DNA of 64,000 nt from Desulfomonilia bacterium (GTDB lineage: Bacteria > Desulfobacterota > Desulfomonilia > UBA1062), in NCBI GenBank assembly GCA_036567785.1, contig DATCTV010000043.1, positions 1-64,000 of the forward strand, written 5' to 3'. Below the pieces are notes generated by a model. That model had not been told where the DNA came from and did not search any database. It saw nothing but the letters and a program-made list of their open reading frames with translations. Both the position numbers and the translations under genes were made by a program. Position 1 is the stretch's first letter. Each line of letters begins with the position of its first letter. Shown piece after piece: positions 15,934 through 23,918 of this stretch.

Positions 15934-17313
15934 CTAGCCTCTTCCCGTGACCATGAGTTCGACCTTGAGGTCAGCCGGGGCGGAATCCCAGAATAGCGCA
16001 ATATTCTTTCCCTTGAATACATTGGACCATTGATCGGTGTTATGATCGAGCTGATAATATATGGCCCCTGCCCTTCGCGGAAGTTCCTGCGGCGGCCTGT
16101 CCAGTTTCTTAAGAGCAACCCCCGGCAGTGCCCTTACGATAAGTATGGGCAGCGATTCCCTCGATGATATTTTGGCGCCTGCCTGAATCGAGGTTGCCAT
16201 CGTCTTTGCATCCGACGAGGATTGAACCACCAGGTAGAACCTGTTCTTTCCCTCGAATATCGGCGCCGGAAGATCCGCGGAATAGTATGTTCCGTCATAT
16301 ATGAGCCCGTAGACATATTCAGGCCCTGCCGTTATCTCATCTAGGAGTGAAGTAATAACACCCTGGGCTTTCATAAAGCATGACCCAAGGTTTGTGTGCT
16401 GATACTTAGGGAAAACCTCATCAGTGGAATCACCGGCCCAGTTGTATTTTTCAGAAAAACCCGAAAGCTCCCCGATAATCTGCTTGAGAAGCCCGAAAGC
16501 GTTGAGCGGGTGACTCTGGGACGTCTCAGTCATCAGATAAAGGAGCGGCAGATAGCGGTTCAACGTCATAAGCGCCAGCAGATAGACCATATCACGTGAG
16601 CCGAAATCAGATGTCTGTATGCCGCGGTCCCTCTTGTATCCTTCAAGCTGGAAGGCTTTTGCTGCTATCTGGTCGCGAATCTCTCTTATAAGCTTCTCAA
16701 GCTGTTTTGATGATGAGAGAGTAAGGCTGGGTGGGATAAACGTCCCGGAAAGCACAATTTCTTCACCTCTTCTCTCAAGTTGGGCGACAGGAATTATCTC
16801 ATAATCACCGAGCCTGTCTTTCTCGGTCTCCCAGAAAACCCTTATCGCGTATCTTATGGACCTCACTTCGGAAGAAGGCCCGTCAAGGTGAAGATCGGAA
16901 ACCTGCTCGGGTTCGAGGAATGAAACGTATCTTGTGTTTATGCCGGTTACGGTGTCTTTTGCTGATATATTCGTTACATTCCTGCCCCCATTTTCCAGCT
17001 TTTTTATACCGATATAAACCGTAAGCGGTTTGCCGCCCTCGATCTGGTCTGCATCGAATTTTCTTGTCTCGCACACGGCATTTTCATGAATCCTGGCATA
17101 GCTCATATCGGGAAAAATGAAATCTCCTTCCGCTATCTGGAAACTGCCCGTTCCAAGGGAGGCTTCCATTATTTCGAGCCTGCCGACACCCCACATCTCG
17201 CTGGTCATGTAGCGTATAAGGGGTTCGGTCTGTGACTGCGAATAAAGCTGAAGGAGCTGCAAATGCTGAGGCTGAAGGAAAAGCCCCTGGTGCCATAATA
17301 GCGGTTTTTCCAT
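15934..17313 (-). CDS. tssK: T6SS baseplate-membrane adaptor TssK
   Basis: This 459-residue protein is TssK (ImpJ/VasE), which links the baseplate to TssL/TssM. The start PLLWHQGLFLQPQHLQ (about residues 4-19) is the family signature. The C-terminal domain (from about 330) contains the NRFYLVVQSS and RALPGVALKKLDRPP blocks. Length is normal. It follows tssJ by 14 bases. Confidence 0.96.
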   Translation of the reverse strand: MEKPLLWHQGLFLQPQHLQLLQLYSQSQTEPLIRYMTSEMWGVGRLEIMEASLGTGSFQIAEGDFIFPDMSYARIHENAVCETRKFDADQIEGGKPLTVYIGIKKLENGGRNVTNISAKDTVTGINTRYVSFLEPEQVSDLHLDGPSSEVRSIRYAIRVFWETEKDRLGDYEIIPVAQLERRGEEIVLSGTFIPPSLTLSSSKQLEKLIREIRDQIAAKAFQLEGYKRDRGIQTSDFGSRDMVYLLALMTLNRYLPLLYLMTETSQSHPLNAFGLLKQIIGELSGFSEKYNWAGDSTDEVFPKYQHTNLGSCFMKAQGVITSLLDEITAGPEYVYGLIYDGTYYSADLPAPIFEGKNRFYLVVQSSSDAKTMATSIQAGAKISSRESLPILIVRALPGVALKKLDRPPQELPRRAGAIYYQLDHNTDQWSNVFKGKNIALFWDSAPADLKVELMVTGRG

Positions 17314-17327
17314 AATTTGTTTTCCTC

Positions 17328-17849
17328 TTATTTGGAAATTATTTCTTTCGGTCCGAGGTCCAGGGTCAATTCAAGTTTTCCCGGCACCTTCTTCTTTTTC
17401 ATCTTGAGGAAACCATATTTTTCATACACTTCCGGTATCTGATAAAGCCTTATGATGTTGTTCTTTTCCAGTTTGTAATACCCGGCAACAATCGCCACAT
17501 ACTTTGCGCCTTCAGCCCTGTCGACAAGCGTTTTCTGGTCCTTGCCGGGATCGACGAAAATCCTTGTGCATGCAATCGCACTGAAATCGAAATTGCTGCA
17601 CTCCAGAAGCTTGTAAAGCCCCTGTTCATTTCCGGCAAGCTGGTTGAACATCGACGGATCCTTCAGCTGATACAGGCATATTGCAAGCTTATGCCCTTTG
17701 TTTCCCTTCAGGTTGAGTTTGGCATCGGACTTTATGTCAAGGACTATGGCATCCTTCTGATAGACCCACTGCACCACATCCGGTGAAGATGCGCATGAAC
17801 TCATTATAAAAACGGCGAGCAGCACGACAGCATATCTTAGAGTTCTCAT
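17328..17849 (-). CDS. tssJ: T6SS outer-membrane lipoprotein TssJ
   Basis: This 173-residue lipoprotein has a signal peptide and lipobox (VFIMSSC, Cys near residue 20) with Ala at +2, as expected for outer-membrane sorting. The transthyretin-like domain shows LAICLYQLKDPSMFNQL and the closing LELTLDLGP. I start it at 17849, behind an AGGGGGT site, rather than at the upstream in-frame codon at 17897, which would bury the signal peptide. TssJ anchors TssM to the outer membrane. Confidence 0.92.
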   Translation of the reverse strand: MRTLRYAVVLLAVFIMSSCASSPDVVQWVYQKDAIVLDIKSDAKLNLKGNKGHKLAICLYQLKDPSMFNQLAGNEQGLYKLLECSNFDFSAIACTRIFVDPGKDQKTLVDRAEGAKYVAIVAGYYKLEKNNIIRLYQIPEVYEKYGFLKMKKKKVPGKLELTLDLGPKEIISK

Positions 17850-17853
17850 AATA

Positions 17854-18594
17854 TTACCCCCTGTTTTCCATGAATAGTTTCTGGCAGTTCTTTTCAAACT
17901 GCCTCAATAAATCTTCCATGAAACGGCCGGAATCATACCATTTCCTGCACTTCATATATTTTTCCTCGAATATTTCAAAGGACTCGGCCTTTTTAAGCGG
18001 CCCTATTTTAAGGCCTGTCTGTACAGGCTCCATCTGTTTCGGATCGAGCACGGCGAGTACATTTCCGAGAACGGTTTTCGCAGCATCCTTGAATGCCTGC
18101 TGAGTTATAAGAAAGGCCTTCTTGACCTGTGAAAGATATTCTTCCAGCGATTTTTCCGAAGGCCCGTCTCCGAGGTTCGTACCTATTATGTGGCGGATCG
18201 TTTCATCGCCTTCTCCCGGCGTTCCAAGCGTCGAATTGATAAGGCCTACAAGCTGATTGAGTGAATCGAATATTATGTTAAGAGACTGCGCCAGCTTTTC
18301 AGGAAGAATCTCGGCCGGCATATCCGATGCGCTTCTGCCCAGTATCAGCGGAATAAGCCTCTGCATCAACAATGCGTCGGCATTGATGCTCTCTTCCGGT
18401 ACGGGTTCTTCCTGCCCGCCTGCAAGGATATTTTTAATTCCTTCTATAACAGAAAGCTTATCCCTCAGGTCCTGACCTTCAAGCTCCCCCTGCAGAAGGG
18501 CCTCTATGGAAAATTCGGCGACAGCAGGATTAAGGCTGTATATCTTTTTTATCTCTTCTGTCAGTTTTTTCAAATCAGAAGGCAATGTCCCCAT
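17854..18594 (-). CDS. T6SS accessory protein like the C-terminal domain of Fha/TagH, without FHA domain
   Basis: This 246-residue protein resembles the conserved C-terminal region of T6SS FHA-domain proteins (Fha1/TagH). The relevant segments are LEEYLSQVKKAFLITQQAF, KTVLGNVLAVLDPKQMEP, and the closing EKYMKCRKWYDSGRFMEDLL with LLRQFEKNCQKLF. There is no FHA domain; the N-terminal 80 residues are helical and unassigned. It is cytoplasmic, with no signal peptide. It starts 21 bases after the preceding gene and ends 4 bases before tssJ, so it is part of the operon. Its link to Fha is from memory of the family and needs profile comparison. Confidence 0.6.
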   Translation of the reverse strand: MGTLPSDLKKLTEEIKKIYSLNPAVAEFSIEALLQGELEGQDLRDKLSVIEGIKNILAGGQEEPVPEESINADALLMQRLIPLILGRSASDMPAEILPEKLAQSLNIIFDSLNQLVGLINSTLGTPGEGDETIRHIIGTNLGDGPSEKSLEEYLSQVKKAFLITQQAFKDAAKTVLGNVLAVLDPKQMEPVQTGLKIGPLKKAESFEIFEEKYMKCRKWYDSGRFMEDLLRQFEKNCQKLFMENRG

Positions 18595-18615
18595 CCTTTA
18601 CCTGAATCAATCGTC

Positions 18616-20631
18616 TTATTTTTTTATTATCACAGTCTCACTGAGTTCATCATCCTTATTTTCGGGTTTCTTTGTCCTGGCCCCATCCGGTTTTGCAGTT
18701 TCGGCAAGGGGTTCTGGGACCTTTTCCATATTCTGCGTCATTATGATTGTCGCCTCAAGAAGGTCTTCCCGGCTTACGGGCGGTTCAGGGTTCTGTCCGG
18801 AAGGCTCTGCCGTTCTCTTTATTTGGCCCCTAAGCGTAGATGAATTAAGTATTACCGTTTCATGAAAATCTTCCGGCTCTTCTATAATTTTTGTTTCCTG
18901 TACCGGTTTGTCTGCAGTTATAATAATGGTCTTTTCAAACGATTCCTCCCGGACAGATTCTTCTCCGGGAAGCGAAGTTTTATCATAATCCATCCATTTC
19001 TCTTTGATGCTGTCGAGGATACCGGCAATCCTTGCATTTGATTCGTCATCAACCGCAGCTTCCTTTTTTTCCACGATACCGGCCGGAATTTCATGATGGG
19101 CCCCGGACGGTTCGAAGAGCATCTTCATTATCCTATCCTTAAGCGCATTTAATGAAGAGACAAATTCATCTTCTGGAAAACCGCCATCGCCCGCATAGCC
19201 ATGAAGCATAAGAGATATGCATGTTTGAACCGCCTCGTTCCAGATATCCGCATACTCTTCCCTTATGATTACACCTTCCGGTTTATAAAAGATATTTTCA
19301 GGACGGAATAAGCCATCGACTGTCAAATCCAGGCCCAAAGGTTCACCCCTGACAAAGGCATTGAGCATTTCCAGGAGACGGGCATCAATAGTGTCCCTTC
19401 CGGCGGATGGATTTGATATGAGAATGTATATCAGCATTCTTCCGAAGAAGTAGGCGAAAAAGGATTTCGGGGCACCGGGAAGCATCTGAAATGATTCGTC
19501 CGCTTCAGGGCCTTTGAGCAGGATGGTCCTGAAATTCCAGAAAGCTGGCAGGAGACCGCTTCCTTCTGGCAGTGTCACCCAAATCGATTCCGGACTCAAT
19601 CCAAGGTCAGGATATATGAGGCCATCTGAACCTTTTACAATCCGGAACAGCAAATCAGCGGCAAATGAAAGCTTCAAATAAAGTATCTCCAGAAACACCC
19701 TGTCGTCGCCATCAAACAACAGTATTGACGAATACCCCTTACCCTTGTTAAAGGCCCTGAGGGCATTCAGACGGCCCGTAAGCCCCCTGGATTCAAGACT
19801 GTCCTCGATTTCCTCATATGGCGCGCCTGAAAGCAGCAGAAGAAAATCCAGGGCATTGATTGTACCGGCTTCGCTCAGAACCGCATGAAACGGATAAAAG
19901 GAGAGGCTCACTATATTCTTGAGGGCAGACCATCCTTCCCCGTAGCACTCAGTTCTATGTTCACACGAGGGGCAGGGTATATTCTGATCGGCCTTTACCA
20001 GCAGATTTACATACCCCTGCACAAGAGCGCTTTTGTCCCTTACATTTGCAGGTTCTTCACCGGAGATTTCAGCTGCATAAAAAACCGGGGTTCGGCCCTG
20101 AGAATGACATTCCGGACAGTAAAGATACCGTTTCAATGAGCTTGCGTATGAAGCGAGACTATTTTCCTTCAGCAAATATTCATCCCTGCAGATATCGAAA
20201 CCTGACGAACAGACCGGACATACCGGAGTAAAATACACCTGCTGTTTAATACAGTAGAAAACTGGGTCAAACGGCAGATACACCCCATGAGGGTCCGTCC
20301 TTGCATTAAGAAGCATGCCGTTTTCATCTTCGAGCGCTTTTGTGATTATCCTTTGCCAGCTTTCATCGAGTGTTTTATTCGTAATGTCACCGAGTGTGCT
20401 GCCGTATTGCCGGTAATCATCCCGTGAAATTGTCAGGAAAGCCTCTTTGATGACAGCTCCCGCAGATGTTGCAACATTTGCCCTGATAACACTGGTAAAC
20501 GGAAGAGATGAGTCTGCCGTAACAAACGGATATGATAGGCCTTCCGGTTGGGCAGCCTTAGCCGCAAGATCAAGCTTAAGGTGGATGCCGTTTCCGGTAT
20601 CACCCAAAAAGACTGTGAATGGATTATTCAT
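18616..20631 (-). CDS. Unrecognised T6SS-operon protein with cysteine pairs and a phospho-threonine-like tail
   Basis: This 671-residue protein opens the T6SS operon. I do not recognise its family. It has zinc-ribbon-like cysteine groups: C127; C138/C141/C148; C172/C175; and C220/C223/C229. The middle (about 240-500) is a globular domain without known motifs. The last 110 residues are acidic and disordered-looking and carry five T-x-x-[ILM] motifs at T568, T580, T592, T628 and T666 (for example EKTIII, HETVIL, SETVII). T-x-x-I/L is the preferred site for FHA domains when phosphorylated. No signal peptide or membrane helix is seen. It may be a regulatory or scaffold protein controlled by a Thr kinase encoded elsewhere. 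Confidence 0.75.
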   Translation of the reverse strand: MNNPFTVFLGDTGNGIHLKLDLAAKAAQPEGLSYPFVTADSSLPFTSVIRANVATSAGAVIKEAFLTISRDDYRQYGSTLGDITNKTLDESWQRIITKALEDENGMLLNARTDPHGVYLPFDPVFYCIKQQVYFTPVCPVCSSGFDICRDEYLLKENSLASYASSLKRYLYCPECHSQGRTPVFYAAEISGEEPANVRDKSALVQGYVNLLVKADQNIPCPSCEHRTECYGEGWSALKNIVSLSFYPFHAVLSEAGTINALDFLLLLSGAPYEEIEDSLESRGLTGRLNALRAFNKGKGYSSILLFDGDDRVFLEILYLKLSFAADLLFRIVKGSDGLIYPDLGLSPESIWVTLPEGSGLLPAFWNFRTILLKGPEADESFQMLPGAPKSFFAYFFGRMLIYILISNPSAGRDTIDARLLEMLNAFVRGEPLGLDLTVDGLFRPENIFYKPEGVIIREEYADIWNEAVQTCISLMLHGYAGDGGFPEDEFVSSLNALKDRIMKMLFEPSGAHHEIPAGIVEKKEAAVDDESNARIAGILDSIKEKWMDYDKTSLPGEESVREESFEKTIIITADKPVQETKIIEEPEDFHETVILNSSTLRGQIKRTAEPSGQNPEPPVSREDLLEATIIMTQNMEKVPEPLAETAKPDGARTKKPENKDDELSETVIIKK

Positions 20632-20857
20632 AATATCCTTTAATTATCGTTCTAATTTTCAAAACCATGCTGCCGGTGATGAATTTTCATGCAAGTTGCC
20701 CAGAGTTTCCAGAGATGCCTTTCAGACGGCATTTATTGAATCCAACTGTTTGCAAATATTAATTTTTATGGCTCAAAAGTCAAGCTTGCAACGGATGATT
20801 TCTCTTGTTCATGATTAGCAATAACGTTCTGAAAAAACCATTATCAGCCTTATGCCT
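20632..20857. promoter_or_regulatory. Leader region of the T6SS operon
   Basis: These 226 bases separate the first T6SS gene from the end of the M24-like gene and must carry the operon's promoter if it is a single transcript. I looked for a sigma-54 site (GG-N10-GC) reading toward 20631 and found none with correct spacing. No clear hairpin is visible. Confidence 0.35.
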
Positions 20858-22027
20858 TTAAATAGATTTCAGTACCAGGTCCTCAAGCCTGTCCGGCCAG
20901 TTCGTCAGGGAAACACAGCCTTCTTCAGTAACAAGAACGGTATCTGAATGCCTGAATCCGCCCATCCCCGGGATGTATATCCCCGGTTCGATACTTATAA
21001 TCATATTTTTTTTGAGAATGGTCTCGCTTCCCAGCGCCACCCAGGGCGGTTCATGTCCGGTAATCCCGAAACCGTGACCTGTTCTGTGAAGGATATTGTC
21101 TTTATATCCGCGGTCCTCGATTACCTTAAGGACCTCCCGGTCCACTTCGGCGGCTGAAATCCCCTGTCTGACCATTTTGAAAGCCTTTGCCCTGGCCTCC
21201 ATCATGGCGTCATATGGATCGCGGGCCTCGTCCGGTACCGATCCCATGAAAAAGGTCCTTTCGAGTTCGGCCGAGTATCCGTCGGCCTGGACTGCAATTA
21301 TAACTACATTCGGTCCGCCCTCTGCGAACTGGTCAAACAGGCCCGGCATGGAATGAGGCTGTGCAGAAAGCTTTCCGGGCCAGACCGCGCAGACCGCTTT
21401 GCTTACCAGAATATTCGGATTGGGGATTTCGAACAGTATGCGGGCCAGCATTTGTCTGGTTCCCTCAGAGTAGACCGCAAGCTGCTGAGCTCCCGGACGG
21501 CTGAGCTCCAGTGCCGTCTTCATGCCTGTTTCTGTAATACTGCACGCATGGGATATTCGGCCTACTTCATAGTCGCTCTTGATCATGCGGGCTTCATCAA
21601 CTATATCGACTGCTTTGAGCTTTCCGGGCATGACGCCTTTCAATGCAATTGAAATGGAAGATTCGATGCCGACCTCGGCGTCATCAGGAATGATCTCCTT
21701 CAGTGTTTCCACATATGTCCGGCCATGAGGTGCGGGAAACTCATAATAAGTGTGATATTCAACATCAAGAAGGACCCTGTCCTGCGCATGGCTGACCTCC
21801 AGCCCGGGCGTAACCATTGAAGGCTTGCCGGAGGCAGGTATCACAAGAAAGAAAGGCCTCTCAAACGGTATGTATGCAAAATTTGTCAGGTAATAGACAT
21901 TCTCGGTATTCGCGCAGACATAGTAATCAAGTTTTTTCCTCTGCATGTACTCGCGCAAAGCATCTATGCGGGACTGCAGTTCCTGTTTTTCAGGTCTTGA
22001 GGTAACTGGCGTTATTTTGACCGGCAT
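20858..22027 (-). CDS. M24 (creatinase/aminopeptidase P) family protein with degenerate metal ligands
   Basis: This 389-residue protein has the creatinase N-terminal domain (residues 1-130) and the M24 pita-bread domain. The HRTGHGFGITGHEPP and ISIEPGIYIPGMGG blocks are clear. By alignment in mind, the first Asp ligand of dinuclear M24 peptidases is absent (hydrophobic there), the second is Glu (SAELERT instead of xSDxTRT), and the last Glu is Ser (FRHSDTVLV). So it may act as a metal-independent or altered hydrolase, as creatinase does, rather than as a proline peptidase. I start at 22027, behind a GGGAGGG site. It diverges from the amidohydrolase gene. Confidence 0.8.
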   Translation of the reverse strand: MPVKITPVTSRPEKQELQSRIDALREYMQRKKLDYYVCANTENVYYLTNFAYIPFERPFFLVIPASGKPSMVTPGLEVSHAQDRVLLDVEYHTYYEFPAPHGRTYVETLKEIIPDDAEVGIESSISIALKGVMPGKLKAVDIVDEARMIKSDYEVGRISHACSITETGMKTALELSRPGAQQLAVYSEGTRQMLARILFEIPNPNILVSKAVCAVWPGKLSAQPHSMPGLFDQFAEGGPNVVIIAVQADGYSAELERTFFMGSVPDEARDPYDAMMEARAKAFKMVRQGISAAEVDREVLKVIEDRGYKDNILHRTGHGFGITGHEPPWVALGSETILKKNMIISIEPGIYIPGMGGFRHSDTVLVTEEGCVSLTNWPDRLEDLVLKSI

Positions 22028-22284
22028 CTTTCCCTCCCCTGTTTTTCTTATCATTTACTATAGCGTGTTTCCTGCGGCAAAGCTTCTGTTTATATGTTAC
22101 CCCAAAAGTCATCGGCATTGGCAAACAAGTTGCTTTTTTACCTGTTGTCAAATGATTACATATACTAACTCTAGCCAATATTGAAATTGTTGTTTATCTT
22201 TATTGAAGATTTTTCACGAAAAACATCTAGAGAATTTCCGGAACAACAACTCAGTCAGAAAACAAATTGAACAAGGGGGATGAT

Positions 22285-23865
22285 ATGAACAGTGATCTGA
22301 AACAGGTGAATTTTTCCATGCAACCCGGAGAAGAGGTAATGGAGCTTTGCAGGATTTTCGGCATTTCACAGCCTGATCAGGCCCCGCCCCGCAAGGAGGG
22401 CCAGGGACCGTTCAACAGACTCGTGCTCAAAAATGCGATGATGATCGACGGTACAGGTGCACCCGTTCAGGGGCCATTCAACATCGTAGTCATTCGCGAC
22501 CGGATAGCGGAGATCCGCCATGCAATGTTCCTTCTGCCCCCTGAGCAGGGAGACCTCGAGATAGACTGCACCGGCAAATATGTTCTTCCCGGATTCGTCG
22601 ATTCCCATGTCCACATTGGAAACCCTTCGGAAGGACTTTGCGGAAAGGTCACCCCTCCGGAATATATATTCAAGCTATGGATGGCTCACGGCGTAACGAC
22701 CGTTAGGGAATGCGGAGCGCTTATGGGTCTCGACTGGACCCTAGCGCTCGAAAAAAAGAGCGAGGCAAATGAGATCACCGCACCAAGGATCGTCTCCTAC
22801 CCGACACCCTATACGCCATATATAGTAACACAGGTGAGATCAGGAGAAGCGGCACGCGCATGGGTAGATGAAGTGGCGAAAAAAGGTATCAAGGGCATCA
22901 AGCTGTTCGGTCACTATCCGGAGGTAATGAGTGTCATTTACGACGAGTGCAGGAACCGCGGGCTTAGAAGTTCATGCCATCATACGATAGTCTGGGCCAG
23001 CCGTGTGAATGCGCTCGACTCCTGCCGCATGGGATTGACCAGCATGGAACATTTCCTGGGGCTGGCGGAGGCGCTGGATCCCACCTCCACGATCCAGAAT
23101 TTCCTTCCTGACTATAACTATGAAAACGAGCTTATGCGCGCCCTGCAGGATGCGCGCATGTGGAGGCCGATTATACCGGGTGACCAGCGGTGGAGAGACG
23201 TGCTCGACGAAATGCTGGAGCACGACCTTACCATAGTGCCAACCCTTTCAAGCTGGGAACCGGGCATGGACGTCATGCGATATACGTATGCAGAGTGGCA
23301 CAAGGATTATACGCTTCCTGCACTCTGGCGCTTTTTTCAGCCGAGTCTGATGTCCCACTGGTCTTTCTATTACGACTGGACCACGGCTTATGAGATCGAG
23401 TTCAAACGTGCGTATCCCAAGTGGATGGCCTTTATAAACGATTACAAGAACATGGGCGGCCGGGTAACGGCCGGCAGCGATTCAGGCTTCGGAATGAAGC
23501 TCTTCGGTTTCGACTTCATCCGCGAGCTGGAACTGCTTCAGGAAGCGGGTTTCCATCCTCTGGAGGTGGTAAGGTCGGCAACGCTCGACGGAGCGAAACT
23601 TCTGGGTATGGCTGATGAAATAGGCAGCATCGAACCGGGGAAGAAGGCAGATCTTCTGGTAATAGATGAAAATCCCCTCATGAACTTCAAGGTGCTCTAT
23701 GGAACCGGACATATGCGTATGGATACGACTACAGGAGAAGTAAAGAAAATAAAGGCCCTGCGTTACACCATAAAAGACGGCATCGTCTATGACTCCCAGC
23801 AGCTTCTGGCCGATGTGGCCGAAATGGTTACAAGGGAAAGAGAGGCTGAATCAGTGGCCGGTTAA
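22285..23865 (+). CDS. Amidohydrolase (imidazolonepropionase/prolidase-like)
   Basis: This 526-residue metal-dependent hydrolase of the amidohydrolase superfamily has the N-terminal beta-sandwich (MMIDGTGAPVQGP), the first metal motif LPGFVDSHVHIG, a probable carbamylated or ligand Lys in GIKGIKLFGHY, His in SSCHHTIVW and SMEHFLG, and the catalytic Asp in GGRVTAGSDSGFG. It ends with the usual EPGKKADLLVID. It would hydrolyse a cyclic amide or an aminoacyl substrate; the exact one is unknown. I start at the ATG at 22285 behind AGGGGG. Its divergent neighbour is a creatinase-like protein, so both might serve one amide/peptide catabolic route. Confidence 0.88.
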   Translation: MNSDLKQVNFSMQPGEEVMELCRIFGISQPDQAPPRKEGQGPFNRLVLKNAMMIDGTGAPVQGPFNIVVIRDRIAEIRHAMFLLPPEQGDLEIDCTGKYVLPGFVDSHVHIGNPSEGLCGKVTPPEYIFKLWMAHGVTTVRECGALMGLDWTLALEKKSEANEITAPRIVSYPTPYTPYIVTQVRSGEAARAWVDEVAKKGIKGIKLFGHYPEVMSVIYDECRNRGLRSSCHHTIVWASRVNALDSCRMGLTSMEHFLGLAEALDPTSTIQNFLPDYNYENELMRALQDARMWRPIIPGDQRWRDVLDEMLEHDLTIVPTLSSWEPGMDVMRYTYAEWHKDYTLPALWRFFQPSLMSHWSFYYDWTTAYEIEFKRAYPKWMAFINDYKNMGGRVTAGSDSGFGMKLFGFDFIRELELLQEAGFHPLEVVRSATLDGAKLLGMADEIGSIEPGKKADLLVIDENPLMNFKVLYGTGHMRMDTTTGEVKKIKALRYTIKDGIVYDSQQLLADVAEMVTREREAESVAG

Positions 23866-23880
23866 ACAAGGGATTCTAAC

Positions 23881-23918
23881 AAGGCATCGGGCATTATGAG
23901 CCCGATGCCTTGTTTTTT
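23881..23918. terminator. Bidirectional terminator between amidohydrolase and kinase
   Basis: A 12-bp stem (AAGGCATCGGGC with GCCCGATGCCTT) with a short loop, followed by GTTTTTT, lies between two convergent genes. The A-rich 5' side makes it usable from both strands. Confidence 0.9.

Noticed and set aside
1323-20631. Possible vgrG, PAAR or clpV hidden as short frames in the T6SS locus
   Set aside because: All intergenic gaps are under about 160 bases or occupied by the S23 and cupin-GNAT genes; no ORF resembles these proteins.
20632-20857. Sigma-54 promoter for the T6SS operon
   Set aside because: Candidate GC/GG elements were examined on the minus strand; none had the required spacing.
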